Source: Allosalinactinospora lopnorensis
GTDB taxonomy: Bacteria > Actinomycetota > Actinomycetes > Streptosporangiales > Streptosporangiaceae
NCBI RefSeq assembly: GCF_000981225.1
Contig: NZ_LAJC01000072.1
Coordinates: 1-32,577 of the forward strand
Length of the DNA: 32,577 bases
Direction: 5' to 3'
The notes beneath the pieces were generated by a model. It saw only the letters and a list, made by a program, of their open reading frames with translations, was not told the DNA's origin and ran no database searches. This document shows, piece after piece, positions 24,802 to 32,483 of this stretch. The position numbers and the translations under genes are program-made. Within the stretch, counting starts at the first letter, position 1, and each line of letters begins with the position of its first letter.

Positions 24802-24829
24802 CTGCCATCAACATGCTGAGCAGTAGAAT
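24802..24829 (+). promoter_or_regulatory. Putative promoter of the GntR regulator
   Basis: TAGAAT at 24824-24829 matches the -10 consensus at five of six positions. CTGCCA at 24802-24807 is a moderate -35 at a 16-base spacing. Transcription would start near 24837, giving a leader of about 45 bases to GTG 24881. Confidence 0.45.
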
Positions 24830-24880
24830 GGCGGCTGGTCCACGCACAAGAGCAGTCGCCCCTCAGTGGAACGGAGACGT

Positions 24881-25621
24881 GTGACAGAGCCACCGCTGTC
24901 GATCACCCTCGACCGCAGCAGTCCAGTGCCGCTGTACTTCCAGGTCGCCCAGGAACTGGAGCACCGGATCCAGAACGGCGCGATGCCGGCCGGGACCCGG
25001 TTGGAGAACGAGGTCCTCCTCGCCGGCCGGCTGGGACTGTCGCGTCCAACGCTGCGCCGCGCGATCGAGTACCTGGTCGACCGCGGGTTGCTGGTACGCA
25101 AGCGCGGGGTCGGGACCCAGGTGGTGAGGCCGCGCGTGCGTCGGCCAGTCGAACTGTCGAGCCTGTACGACGACCTGCGCCAGGCCGGCCAGAACCCGCG
25201 AACCGAGGTGCTGCGGCTGAGTGTGGAACCGCCCCCGGACGCGGTCGCCACCTCCCTTGAGGTCGCCCCCGGCACCGAGGTCTACGTCCTGGAGCGACTG
25301 CGCTACGCGGGCGAGGAACCCCTGGCCCTGATGCACAACTACCTACCGGTCGACCTGGTCCCCCTGACCGAGGAGGCACTCACCGAGCAGAGCCTCTACA
25401 AGCTGCTGCGCACTGCCGGGGTGACCCTGAAGGTCGCCTCCCAGAGCATCGGCGCCCGCGGCGCCACCGCCGCGGAGGCGCGCATGCTCGGCGAGAGCCG
25501 CGGTGCCCCGCTGCTCACCATGCAGCGCACCGCCTACGACGACGTCGGACGGGTGGTCGAAGTGGGATCCCACGTCTACCGGGCGTCGCGCTATACATTC
25601 GAGCTGACGCTGACCGGGTAA
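24881..25621 (+). CDS. GntR-family regulator, HutC subfamily (probable inositol operon repressor)
   Basis: This 246-residue regulator has an N-terminal GntR winged helix (about 14-85: PLYFQVAQELEHRIQNGAM, LARR-type recognition helix GLSRPTLRRAIEYL, wing GLLVRKRGVGTQVV). A C-terminal UTRA effector domain follows (about 90-240: VYVLERLRYAGEEPLALMHNYLP to SHVYRASRYTFELTL). It is divergent from the inositol operon and faces the HutC-type palindrome, so an inositol or catabolic intermediate is the likely inducer; this is inference. I chose GTG 24881, with GGAG 4 bases upstream, over an in-frame GTG 15 bases earlier. The C-terminal codons and stop are part of a 27-base tandem repeat. Confidence 0.92.
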   Translation: MTEPPLSITLDRSSPVPLYFQVAQELEHRIQNGAMPAGTRLENEVLLAGRLGLSRPTLRRAIEYLVDRGLLVRKRGVGTQVVRPRVRRPVELSSLYDDLRQAGQNPRTEVLRLSVEPPPDAVATSLEVAPGTEVYVLERLRYAGEEPLALMHNYLPVDLVPLTEEALTEQSLYKLLRTAGVTLKVASQSIGARGATAAEARMLGESRGAPLLTMQRTAYDDVGRVVEVGSHVYRASRYTFELTLTG

Positions 25622-25672
25622 AAGACCAGGCTGACGCTGACCGGGTAAAAGACCAGGCTGACGCTGACCGGG
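25603..25672. repeat. 27-base tandem repeat over the gntR stop codon, 2.6 copies
   Basis: Two exact 27-base copies (25603-25629, 25630-25656) and a 16-base partial copy (25657-25672) begin inside the last codons of the regulator. The unit is nine codons long and contains the TAA stop, so an in-frame second stop follows 27 bases after the first. The partial copy supplies the left arm of the adjacent terminator. Confidence 0.9.
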
Positions 25673-25685
25673 GAGCGCCCCGGTC
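25666..25685. terminator. Bidirectional hairpin terminator, gntR / ROK kinase
   Basis: A perfect 8-base stem (GACCGGGG at 25666-25673, CCCCGGTC at 25678-25685) with loop AGCG lies in the 70-base gap between two convergent genes. No T tract is visible. Confidence 0.7.
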
Positions 25686-25691
25686 CGGGGT

Positions 25692-26756
25692 TCAGGCTCC
25701 GCGGCCGAGCGAGCGGCGGTGCCCTCTCGGAGGGGGAAGCCGCCGCTGCCGCCGCCCCTGGCGCCAGCGGGGCAGGGTGTCGCGGGCGAGGTCGGCGGCG
25801 CCGATGAGTCCGGCCTCGTTGCCCAGGGCCGCGGGCACCACCCCCGCCTCGGGCCGGTAGCCGCGACCGGTGAGGTTGCGCCGGAAGGCCGTCCGGGCCG
25901 GGCCCAGGAGCAGCTCCCCGCACTCCGACACCCCGCCGCCGATGATGAACAGCTCCGGGTCGAAGGCCGCGGCGAGGTTGGCCAGGCCGATCCCCAGCCA
26001 GGTCCCCGCGTCCTCCAGCAACTCGACGCAGGTGCGGTCGCCGGCGGCCGCGAGTTCACTCACCAGAAGACCGGTGATCAGCGACGAGTCACCTCCGACC
26101 ACCTGGATAAGCCCCCGCGCGACCGGGGAGTCGGCGTCGGCGAGCTCGCGCGCGTCCCGGGTGACCGCGTTGCCGCTGGCGTACTGCTCCCAGCACCCGC
26201 GGTTCCCGCACTCGCAGCGGTGCCCGTTGGGCACGACGGTCATGTGCCCGAACTCTCCGGCGAGCCCGTAGCGCCCCCGTTCCAGCCGCCCGTCGATGAC
26301 GACCGCACCACCGATTCCGGTGCCCAGGTTGACCACGATGACGTCGCCGACACCCTGTCCGGCTCCCACACAGACCTCGGCCCAGGCCGAGGCGTTCGCG
26401 TCGTTCTCGACCACGACCGGCAGTCCGAGCCGGATCTTCAGCGCGTCGCGGAGCGGTTCCTCGCGCCAGGCCAAGTGCGGGGCGAACTGGACGCGGGCCC
26501 GCTGCTCGTCGACGAAACCCGCCGCGCCCACGCCCACGGCCTGCACCGGGTAGTCGCGGCACAGCTCCTCGACGAGCCCGGCGATGGTGTCCTCGACGAC
26601 TTTGGGGCTCTTGCTCTTCTCCGGAGTCTCGGTGCGCCTCCGCGCCAGGACCCGGCCCGCAGGGTTCACCACACCGGCGGCGACCTTCGTTCCCCCGATG
26701 TCGATGCCGACGGTCAATCCCCGTTGGTACTGGCCTGTCCCCCTGGAAAACGCCAT
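25692..26756 (-). CDS. ROK-family glucokinase
   Basis: This 354-residue sugar kinase phosphorylates glucose to glucose 6-phosphate, with a possible role in carbon catabolite control as for actinomycete GlkA. The phosphate-binding motif is VGIDIGGTK (16-24), the substrate region is VVVENDANASAWAE, and the ROK zinc site is HRCECGNRGCWEQYASG. IIGGGVSECGELLL marks the C-terminal subdomain. Compared with GlkA-type enzymes of about 315 residues it has about 13 extra N-terminal residues and an Arg/Pro-rich tail of about 35 (after GAADLARD). A TTG start at 26717 with GGGGA before it is an alternative. It lies 12 bases after the membrane-protein gene, so the two are probably one operon. Confidence 0.9.
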   Translation of the reverse strand: MAFSRGTGQYQRGLTVGIDIGGTKVAAGVVNPAGRVLARRRTETPEKSKSPKVVEDTIAGLVEELCRDYPVQAVGVGAAGFVDEQRARVQFAPHLAWREEPLRDALKIRLGLPVVVENDANASAWAEVCVGAGQGVGDVIVVNLGTGIGGAVVIDGRLERGRYGLAGEFGHMTVVPNGHRCECGNRGCWEQYASGNAVTRDARELADADSPVARGLIQVVGGDSSLITGLLVSELAAAGDRTCVELLEDAGTWLGIGLANLAAAFDPELFIIGGGVSECGELLLGPARTAFRRNLTGRGYRPEAGVVPAALGNEAGLIGAADLARDTLPRWRQGRRQRRLPPPRGHRRSLGRGA

Positions 26757-26768
26757 AGCCAGGCCAGC

Positions 26769-27602
26769 CTACTCCCCTTTTGTCAGGACATCCGCACCGC
26801 GTACATGTTGCGTCACCGTGTGTTTCGCGTGGGTTGCGGCGGACGCGTCGTGGATGAGGTCGTGGCGACCGGCGATGATCTCCTGGAAGCGGATCTTCGC
26901 CCGGATCATCGGACGCCGGACCCGCAGATCGCGCCGGGCGGCCCGCTCCCACTTCTCCGAGCCCCGGGGGTACTGCCACCGCTCCCACGGCGATCCGGGG
27001 ACAGCGAGCCTGATCGCGGCGACGATCGAGATCACGGGCACGAACACACCGGCCAGTCCGGTCCAGATCTTCCCCTTGAGCAGGCTGACCACCGACCCCG
27101 CGAGATTCACCAGGGCGAGAAGAACCAGGCCGGGCTGCACCGCGCTCGCCTCCCCGGTGAAGCCGAACTCCTCCCAGCCGAACGGCCGCACCCCGGTGAG
27201 CAGCAGACCGGTCAGGGCGATCGCGACGAACACCGCATCGACGGAGGTACGGCCCTGCTCCGTCCAGTAGACGTCACGCAGATGCAGGATCAGCGCGAAC
27301 TCGTCCAGCACCAGGGCGGCCCCCAGACCGAACAGCGCCGCCGCCACGGCGATCGGGGCGCTCTCGCGATCGGTGATGAGCAGTGCGGCGACCCCGCCGA
27401 GCAGCATCAGCGCGACGCCGAAAACGACATGGTGAATATGCAGGTCACCGTGCCGGATGTTGCCCGGCCACCAGCGGACCCTGGCCCGGATCAGCCGCAC
27501 GCTCAGCCGGATGAACAGGAACCCCGCCACGAAGGCGACGAAGAAGCTGAACAGGGGAAGGCGGCCCGCACCCACCACATAACTGCCGAACCACTCGGCC
27601 AT
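26769..27602 (-). CDS. Six-segment membrane protein with a histidine cluster
   Basis: This 277-residue integral membrane protein has about six hydrophobic segments between residues 14 and 205 and a basic cytoplasmic tail of about 70 residues. A histidine cluster, GDLHIHHVVFG (about 52-62), opens the second segment, and LDEFALILHLRDVYW (about 98-112) follows the third. These acidic and His residues inside or next to membrane segments could bind a metal or form a catalytic site, as in membrane hydrolases; this is speculation. GAGGCGAG lies 7-8 bases before the ATG. It is upstream of, and probably co-transcribed with, glucokinase. I recognise it only as a conserved actinobacterial membrane protein of unknown function. 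Confidence 0.85.
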   Translation of the reverse strand: MAEWFGSYVVGAGRLPLFSFFVAFVAGFLFIRLSVRLIRARVRWWPGNIRHGDLHIHHVVFGVALMLLGGVAALLITDRESAPIAVAAALFGLGAALVLDEFALILHLRDVYWTEQGRTSVDAVFVAIALTGLLLTGVRPFGWEEFGFTGEASAVQPGLVLLALVNLAGSVVSLLKGKIWTGLAGVFVPVISIVAAIRLAVPGSPWERWQYPRGSEKWERAARRDLRVRRPMIRAKIRFQEIIAGRHDLIHDASAATHAKHTVTQHVRGADVLTKGE

Positions 27603-27795
27603 GTACGTCTCGCCTCTTCCCGCTCCGCGCGGGGCGCGGAACTCGTCCGGATCACCTGCCGAGGCCTCAACACACTACGTCGTTCCGATCGATCGCGCCG
27701 GGATCGCGCCGACGCGCGACGCCCATTCGAGCGGAACCACATCAGAGTATCCGGAAGGCACCGATGCGCCACCCTTCCCGCACTGACCGGGACAC

Positions 27796-27823
27796 GCGGG
27801 AAGCGGCGTTCGCCGCTTCCCGC
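27796..27823 (-). terminator. Hairpin terminator of the KamA-like gene
   Basis: A perfect 13-base stem (GCGGGAAGCGGCG at 27796-27808, CGCCGCTTCCCGC at 27811-27823), in practice a 12-base stem with a GTTC-type tetraloop, lies 15 bases beyond the stop of the KamA-like gene. It separates that gene from the membrane protein and glucokinase operon. Confidence 0.8.
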
Positions 27824-27837
27824 TGCGCCCGTCCTCG

Positions 27838-29202
27838 CTAGACGCGGGCCGGGTCCACCAGCCCTGAGGTGTCCGCGGGCGAGGGCTCCTCGTAGGGGAA
27901 GCGGGCGGCGCCGAGGGCCGGCTCCAGGTCGAACAGCCAGGTCGCCTTCTCGTCGTACTTGGCGAAGAACGGTTTGCCGACCAGTTCGGGGTCGCGCGCC
28001 TGGATGAAGTGCAGCACGAAGACCTTCTCACCGGCGATCTCGGTGACGCCGTCGACGCAGACCTTGCCGGGTGTGGCCGACATCGACGGCCCGCGTACGG
28101 TGCGTGCCAGGCCCGAGACGTTCTTGTAGGCCCCCCGGAAGATCTCGTAGGCATCGGCCAGCGGGACCGCGAAGTAGTCCTTCGGGCCCGTGTCGCGCTC
28201 GACGAACATGTAGTAGGGCACCATGCCCTGGCGAACCTGTGTCCGCCACATGCGCTCCCAGGTCGCCGAGTCGTCGTTGATCGTGCGGATCAGCGGCGCC
28301 TGGGTGCGGATGACCGACCCGGTATCGCGGATACGCCGCACGGCCTCCTGGACCAGGTCGGGCGCCATCTCGTTCGGATGGCTGAAGTGCGCCATGAACG
28401 CCAGGTTCTTACCGGAGGCGATGACCCTCTCGAACAGCCGCAGCGTCTCCTCGGCGTCCGGATCGGTGACGAACCGCTGCGGCCAGTAGGCCAGCGCCTT
28501 GGTGCCGATCCGGATGGACTCCAGCGTCTCCACCTGCAGCAGCGGCTCAATGTAGCGCGAGATCACCCCCTCACCCATGATCATCGGGTCACCGCCGGTG
28601 AACAGCACACTGGTGACCTCCGGATGTTCGTACAAGTACGAGACGAGCTGATCGATCTCGCTGGAGGCGAACTTCAGGTCGGGTTCGCCCACGAACTGCG
28701 CCCAGCGGAAGCAGTACGTGCAGTAGGCGTGGCACGTCTGTCCCTGCTTGGGGAAGAACAGCGCCGTTTCGGCGTACTTGTGCTGCACCCCCGGGATGGG
28801 CTCCTCATTGCCCGCCTTGGGGACGTTGAGCTCCATCTGCCCGGCCGGGTGCGGGTTCAGCCGCGCACGGATCTCGTTGGCGGCCTGATTGAGCTCTTTC
28901 CTCGGCGCGTCCTTGCGCAGCAGATCGGCGATCCGGGCCACGTCCGGCTGCGGCAGCATGTCCGCCTGCGGGAAGACCAGACGGTAGATCGGATCGTCGG
29001 GGGCGGCATCCCAGTCGATCAACTCGTCGACGACATAGCTGTTGACCCGAAACGGCAGCACGTTGGCCACCGCGCGGACCGCGAGCCGTTCGTCAGCGCC
29101 GAGTCCGGCCCTGGCCGTCAGTTCGTCCAGGTGTTTCGTCGTATAGGCACGAAACCGACGTCCGGCGGACGGGGACAGTGCCGCGTCGTGCGTCAAGCTC
29201 AC
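27838..29202 (-). CDS. KamA-family radical SAM, PLP-dependent aminomutase-like protein
   Basis: This 454-residue protein is related to lysine 2,3-aminomutase, which moves the alpha-amino group of lysine to carbon 3 using an iron-sulfur cluster, S-adenosylmethionine and PLP. The cluster motif is CHAYCTYC (C157, C161, C164). GGDPM (203-207) is the SAM-binding block and HFSHPNEMAP (272-281) is a family hallmark. K380 in ATPGKVCVDG lies where the PLP lysine is expected, although the glycine-rich PGGGGK motif of classical KamA is reduced to PGK. The C-terminus extends about 40 residues beyond typical KamA. GTG 29202 has GGAGACGC before it. No acetyltransferase (AblB) or lysine-fermentation genes are nearby, so substrate and role are open; beta-lysine formation is one possibility. 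Confidence 0.85.
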   Translation of the reverse strand: MSLTHDAALSPSAGRRFRAYTTKHLDELTARAGLGADERLAVRAVANVLPFRVNSYVVDELIDWDAAPDDPIYRLVFPQADMLPQPDVARIADLLRKDAPRKELNQAANEIRARLNPHPAGQMELNVPKAGNEEPIPGVQHKYAETALFFPKQGQTCHAYCTYCFRWAQFVGEPDLKFASSEIDQLVSYLYEHPEVTSVLFTGGDPMIMGEGVISRYIEPLLQVETLESIRIGTKALAYWPQRFVTDPDAEETLRLFERVIASGKNLAFMAHFSHPNEMAPDLVQEAVRRIRDTGSVIRTQAPLIRTINDDSATWERMWRTQVRQGMVPYYMFVERDTGPKDYFAVPLADAYEIFRGAYKNVSGLARTVRGPSMSATPGKVCVDGVTEIAGEKVFVLHFIQARDPELVGKPFFAKYDEKATWLFDLEPALGAARFPYEEPSPADTSGLVDPARV

Positions 29203-29552
29203 GCGTCTCCTCTCATGAAGTCACAGGATGGCCCTCGCGGATGGGCGAGGGACCCCTGACCTTGGCGGCGCCAGTGTGTTCGCACACTGGTGAGCCCCCT
29301 AACGTGAACAATGCGGTTAGAACACAGGCCCGAAGCGTGTTTCCGTCTTCCAGGGCCGAGGCCGGGGCATACCCGATCTTGAGGCTGTTCTACCCATTTC
29401 ACGGGATTCAACTGCCGACCTGGACGTTTCGGGCGTACAACAGATGCGGGCCAGGCATGCGGTCGCGTGAAACACGGGACCGCTACCGTGACCCGGGCGC
29501 CCGGCGATCCCGCCTCCGGCGAGCCTGGACCCGCGAGTGTGAGGAGACCCCT
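29203..29552. other. 350-base divergent region, kamA-like / plsX, with two hairpins
   Basis: I see no gene here. A hairpin at 29232-29251 has arms CCCTCGC/GCGAGGG with a 6-base loop. A second at 29271-29290 has 8-base arms CCAGTGTG/CACACTGG around TTCG, a very stable tetraloop if transcribed on the plus strand. Both lie within 90 bases upstream of the KamA-like start, so on the minus strand they would be part of its leader, or they may be protein-binding palindromes. The rest is somewhat AT-richer and presumably carries both promoters, though none is clear. Confidence 0.5.
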
Positions 29553-30662
29553 GTGAGCGGTGCACCCCCCGCGTTCCCTCTCCCGTCGCCCCCCGCACCG
29601 GTGATCGCGGTCGACGCGATGGGGGGCGACAACGCGCCCGCCGAGGTGGTCAAAGGTGCTGTCCTGGCGGTCCGCGAACACGGGCTGCGCCTGGTACTGG
29701 TCGGGCGGATGCCGGAGCTCGCCTCACTGCTGAGCCAGGAGAAGGCGCGGGGAGAGGTTCCCATCGTGCACGCCGAGGACTCGCTCGCCATGCACGAAGG
29801 CGCGCTGGCGAGCTGGCGCAGGCCGCGCTCCAGTGTGGCCGTCGCCTGCAGGCTCATCCGGCGGGGGGACGCCTCCGCTCTGGTGTCGGCCGGCTCCACC
29901 GGCGGCGTGGTCGCCACGTCCACCGTGCGGCTGCGCAGTCAGCCCGGCGTGCTCCGCCCGGCCCTGGCGGTCGCGCTACCGACCCGGCCGGTCCCCACGG
30001 TCCTGCTCGACGCCGGCGCCAACGCCGATGCCAAGCCCGAGATGCTGGTGCAGTTCGCACACCTGGGGGCGGCCTACGCCCACACCGCGCACGGCGTGGC
30101 GGAACCGCGGGTGGCCATGCTCACCATCGGATCGGAGCCGGGAAAGGGCAACAAGCTGGCGCGCAAGACCGCCGAGCTGCTCGGCGCGGTCTCCACGGGC
30201 TCCGCCGGGCCGTCGCGGCTGGATTTCCGCGGCAACATCGAAGGCCACGACCTGCTGTCCGGGGAGGTCGACGTGGTGGTCACCGACGGGTTCACCGGCA
30301 ATGTCGCGCTGAAGGCGGTCGAAGGGGCGGTGCGCTTCGCCTTCGACACGGTGCAGGAAGCCCTGACCTCGACCACCCTCGCCCGGACCGGCGCGCTGCT
30401 GCAGCGCAGGTCGCTGCGCGAGCTTCGCGGACGCTTCGACAGTGAGACCTATGGCGGCGCCGTGCTGCTCGGCCTCAACGGCACAGTGGTGATCGCGCAC
30501 GGCGACAGCCGCGCACGGGGCGTCGCCCGCGCCTGCCTGCTCGCCCACGAGCTGGCCGCCGGCCGGATCGTCGACCAGGTCCGCCGCCGGCTCAGCGGCG
30601 CCGGCCGCCCGTCGGGCTGGCTGCACCGGTTGAGCCAGAACGAGGGGCAGGGACCCCACTGA
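29553..30662 (+). CDS. plsX: Phosphate acyltransferase PlsX
   Basis: This 369-residue protein is predicted to transfer an acyl group from acyl-ACP to phosphate, giving acyl-phosphate for phospholipid synthesis. The N-terminal hallmark IAVDAMGGDNAPAEVVKGA (about 18-36) is intact, followed by SAGSTGGVVATS, LDAGANADAKPEMLVQFA, TIGSEPGKGN, FRGNIEGHDLL and VVTDGFTGNVALK, all standard PlsX blocks. The first 16 residues are a proline-rich extension. The start is GTG with GAGGAG about 7 bases upstream. In many bacteria plsX sits with rpmF, fabH or rnc; here it stands between a KamA-like gene and argS, so it may be a second copy. It is a peripheral cytoplasmic protein with no membrane segments. Confidence 0.93.
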   Translation: MSGAPPAFPLPSPPAPVIAVDAMGGDNAPAEVVKGAVLAVREHGLRLVLVGRMPELASLLSQEKARGEVPIVHAEDSLAMHEGALASWRRPRSSVAVACRLIRRGDASALVSAGSTGGVVATSTVRLRSQPGVLRPALAVALPTRPVPTVLLDAGANADAKPEMLVQFAHLGAAYAHTAHGVAEPRVAMLTIGSEPGKGNKLARKTAELLGAVSTGSAGPSRLDFRGNIEGHDLLSGEVDVVVTDGFTGNVALKAVEGAVRFAFDTVQEALTSTTLARTGALLQRRSLRELRGRFDSETYGGAVLLGLNGTVVIAHGDSRARGVARACLLAHELAAGRIVDQVRRRLSGAGRPSGWLHRLSQNEGQGPH

Positions 30663-30705
30663 GAGGCGTATTACCAGTTCGCACCGCACAGGTCGGCGGC
30701 GTCGG

Positions 30706-30711
30706 TACGCT
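30706..30711 (+). promoter_or_regulatory. Putative -10 element for leaderless argS mRNA
   Basis: TACGCT (TANNNT) ends 6 bases before the argS ATG at 30718, and no ribosome binding site is present. The transcript would begin at or next to the start codon. The 55-base gap after plsX allows such an internal promoter. No convincing -35 is visible. Confidence 0.5.
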
Positions 30712-30717
30712 AATGGC

Positions 30718-32451
30718 ATGGCCGACCCGCAGGAAGTTCTCTCGCGACGGGTCCAGTCCGCGCTCGGCGCCGCGTTCGGCGCCGACTACGCCGAGACCGA
30801 CCCCGTCATCCGTCCCTCCCAGTTCGCCGATTACCAGGCCAACGCCGCGCTCGCGCTGGCCAAGCGGCTCGGGCGAAAGCCGCGCGATGTCGCCGCCGAC
30901 ATCGTTGCGCACCTGGACGTCGATGACGTCTGCCGAGAGGTCGAGATCAGCGGCCCCGGCTTCGTGAACCTGACCCTGCGCGAGGAGTGGATCGCCGACC
31001 GCGCCCAGGAGGTGCTGGCCGACCCGCGCGTCGGTGTGCCGCGGCAGGACCGGCAGAACATCCCGATCGACTACTCGGCGCCGAACGTGGCCAAGGAGAT
31101 GCACGTCGGCCACCTGCGCACCACCGTGGTGGGCGACGCGCTGGCCCGGACTCTGGAGTTTCTCGGGCACAACGTCATCCGGCAGAACCACATCGGCGAC
31201 TGGGGAACCCCGTTCGGCATGCTCATCGAGCACCTGCTGGACACCGGCGAGCACTCCGCCGAGGCGGAACTGGTCAAGAGCGACCCCAACGCCTTCTACC
31301 AGGCGGCCAAGGCCAAGTTCGACGAGTCCGAGGAGTTCGCGGCCCGCGCCCGCGCGCGGGTGGTGGCGCTGCAGAGCGGCGACCCCGAGACGCTGCGCCT
31401 CTGGCGAGAACTGGTCGACCTCTCCAAGGTCTACTTCAACAGGATCTACGCCAAACTCGACGTCACCCTCACCGACCACGACCTCGCCGGCGAGAGCATC
31501 TACAACGACATGCTCGCCCCGGTCTGCGACGAGCTGGAGCGCAAAGGCATCGCGGAGCTGAGCGACGGCGCGCTGTGCGTGTTCCTCGACGGTTTCACCG
31601 GCCGCGAGGGGAAACCCGTCCCGCTGATCGTCCGTAAGAGCGACGGCGGGTACGGCTACGGCACCACCGACCTCGCCACGGTCAAGTACCGCGTCGAGCA
31701 ACTCAAGGCCGACCGCATCCTGTACGTGATCGGCGCGCCCCAGGCGCTGCACCTGCAGATGGTCTGGGGGGCCGCCCGCGCGGCCGGCTGGCTGCCCGAT
31801 GATGTCACGCCGTTCCACGTGCAGATCGGCAATGTGCTCGGTTCCGACGGCAAGATCCTGCGTACCCGCAGTGGGGAGCCCATCCGGCTGATGTCCCTGC
31901 TGGACGAGGCGGTCGAGCGCGCCGCGAAGGTCGTCGCCGAGACCCGCCCCGATCTCGACGAGGAGAGCCGCACGGCGATCGCCCGCGAGGTCGGCATCGG
32001 CGCGGTGAAGTACGCGGACCTCTCCGTGTCGCACGACACCGAGTACACCTTCGACTTCGACCGGATGCTCGCGCTGAACGGGAACACCGGACCGTACCTG
32101 CAGTACGCGGCGGCCCGGATCCGGTCCATCTTCCGGAAGGGCGAGCTGTCGCCGGAGGAGGCCACCGGCCCGATCACGTTGACCGAGCCCGCCGAACGGG
32201 AGCTCGCGCTCGCCCTGCTCGGTTTCGGTTCCACGGTGCACCTGGTCGGCGACTCCCTGGAACCGCACCGGCTGTGCGGCTACCTGTTCGACCTGGCGCA
32301 GACGTTCACCGCGTTCTACGAGAAGTGCCCGGTGCTCAAGGCCGGGGACGGGGCCACTCGCGCCTCCCGCCTGGCGCTGACAGCGGCCACGCTGCGCACC
32401 CTGGTTCAGGGGCTGGAGCTGCTGGGGGTACACGCCCCGGAGCGGATGTAA
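30718..32451 (+). CDS. argS: Arginyl-tRNA synthetase
   Basis: This 577-residue class I aminoacyl-tRNA synthetase charges tRNA-Arg. The N-terminal Arg-specific domain runs to about residue 100 (ISGPGFVNLTL near its end). The catalytic domain holds the HIGH-type motif SAPNVAKEMHVGHLR and QNHIGDWGTPFGM, then RKSDGGYGYGTTDLATVKYR. The KMSKS-equivalent region SDGKILRTRSGE follows, the canonical lysine being absent as in most ArgS proteins. The C-terminal helical anticodon domain ends with the family-typical LLGVHAPERM. It is a complete single-copy-type housekeeping gene, probably with its own leaderless promoter. Confidence 0.97.
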   Translation: MADPQEVLSRRVQSALGAAFGADYAETDPVIRPSQFADYQANAALALAKRLGRKPRDVAADIVAHLDVDDVCREVEISGPGFVNLTLREEWIADRAQEVLADPRVGVPRQDRQNIPIDYSAPNVAKEMHVGHLRTTVVGDALARTLEFLGHNVIRQNHIGDWGTPFGMLIEHLLDTGEHSAEAELVKSDPNAFYQAAKAKFDESEEFAARARARVVALQSGDPETLRLWRELVDLSKVYFNRIYAKLDVTLTDHDLAGESIYNDMLAPVCDELERKGIAELSDGALCVFLDGFTGREGKPVPLIVRKSDGGYGYGTTDLATVKYRVEQLKADRILYVIGAPQALHLQMVWGAARAAGWLPDDVTPFHVQIGNVLGSDGKILRTRSGEPIRLMSLLDEAVERAAKVVAETRPDLDEESRTAIAREVGIGAVKYADLSVSHDTEYTFDFDRMLALNGNTGPYLQYAAARIRSIFRKGELSPEEATGPITLTEPAERELALALLGFGSTVHLVGDSLEPHRLCGYLFDLAQTFTAFYEKCPVLKAGDGATRASRLALTAATLRTLVQGLELLGVHAPERM

Positions 32452-32483
32452 GCCGGCGAGCGGCCGGCCTCTTACGACGAGGA

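Noticed and set aside
24674-24880. Riboswitch or attenuator in the leader of the inositol operon
   Set aside because: The leader from the predicted start site to the ATG is only about 63 bases and shows no stable stem; an operator-based control explains the region better.
25603-25672. Tandem repeat considered as a CRISPR array
   Set aside because: Copies are directly adjacent with no spacers, only 2.6 units exist and no cas gene is nearby; it is a simple tandem duplication.
27691-27711. Two copies of GATCGCGCCG 11 bases apart upstream of the membrane protein
   Set aside because: The motif is short, in very GC-rich sequence and not placed near a recognisable promoter, so chance is likely.
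25719-28007. Plus-strand open frame of 762 codons across glucokinase and the membrane protein
   Set aside because: It crosses two intact genes, a terminator and an intergenic region; its composition is that of complementary-strand GC bias.
30592-32433. Minus-strand open frame of 613 codons opposite argS
   Set aside because: argS is complete on the other strand; the antisense frame shows no domain.
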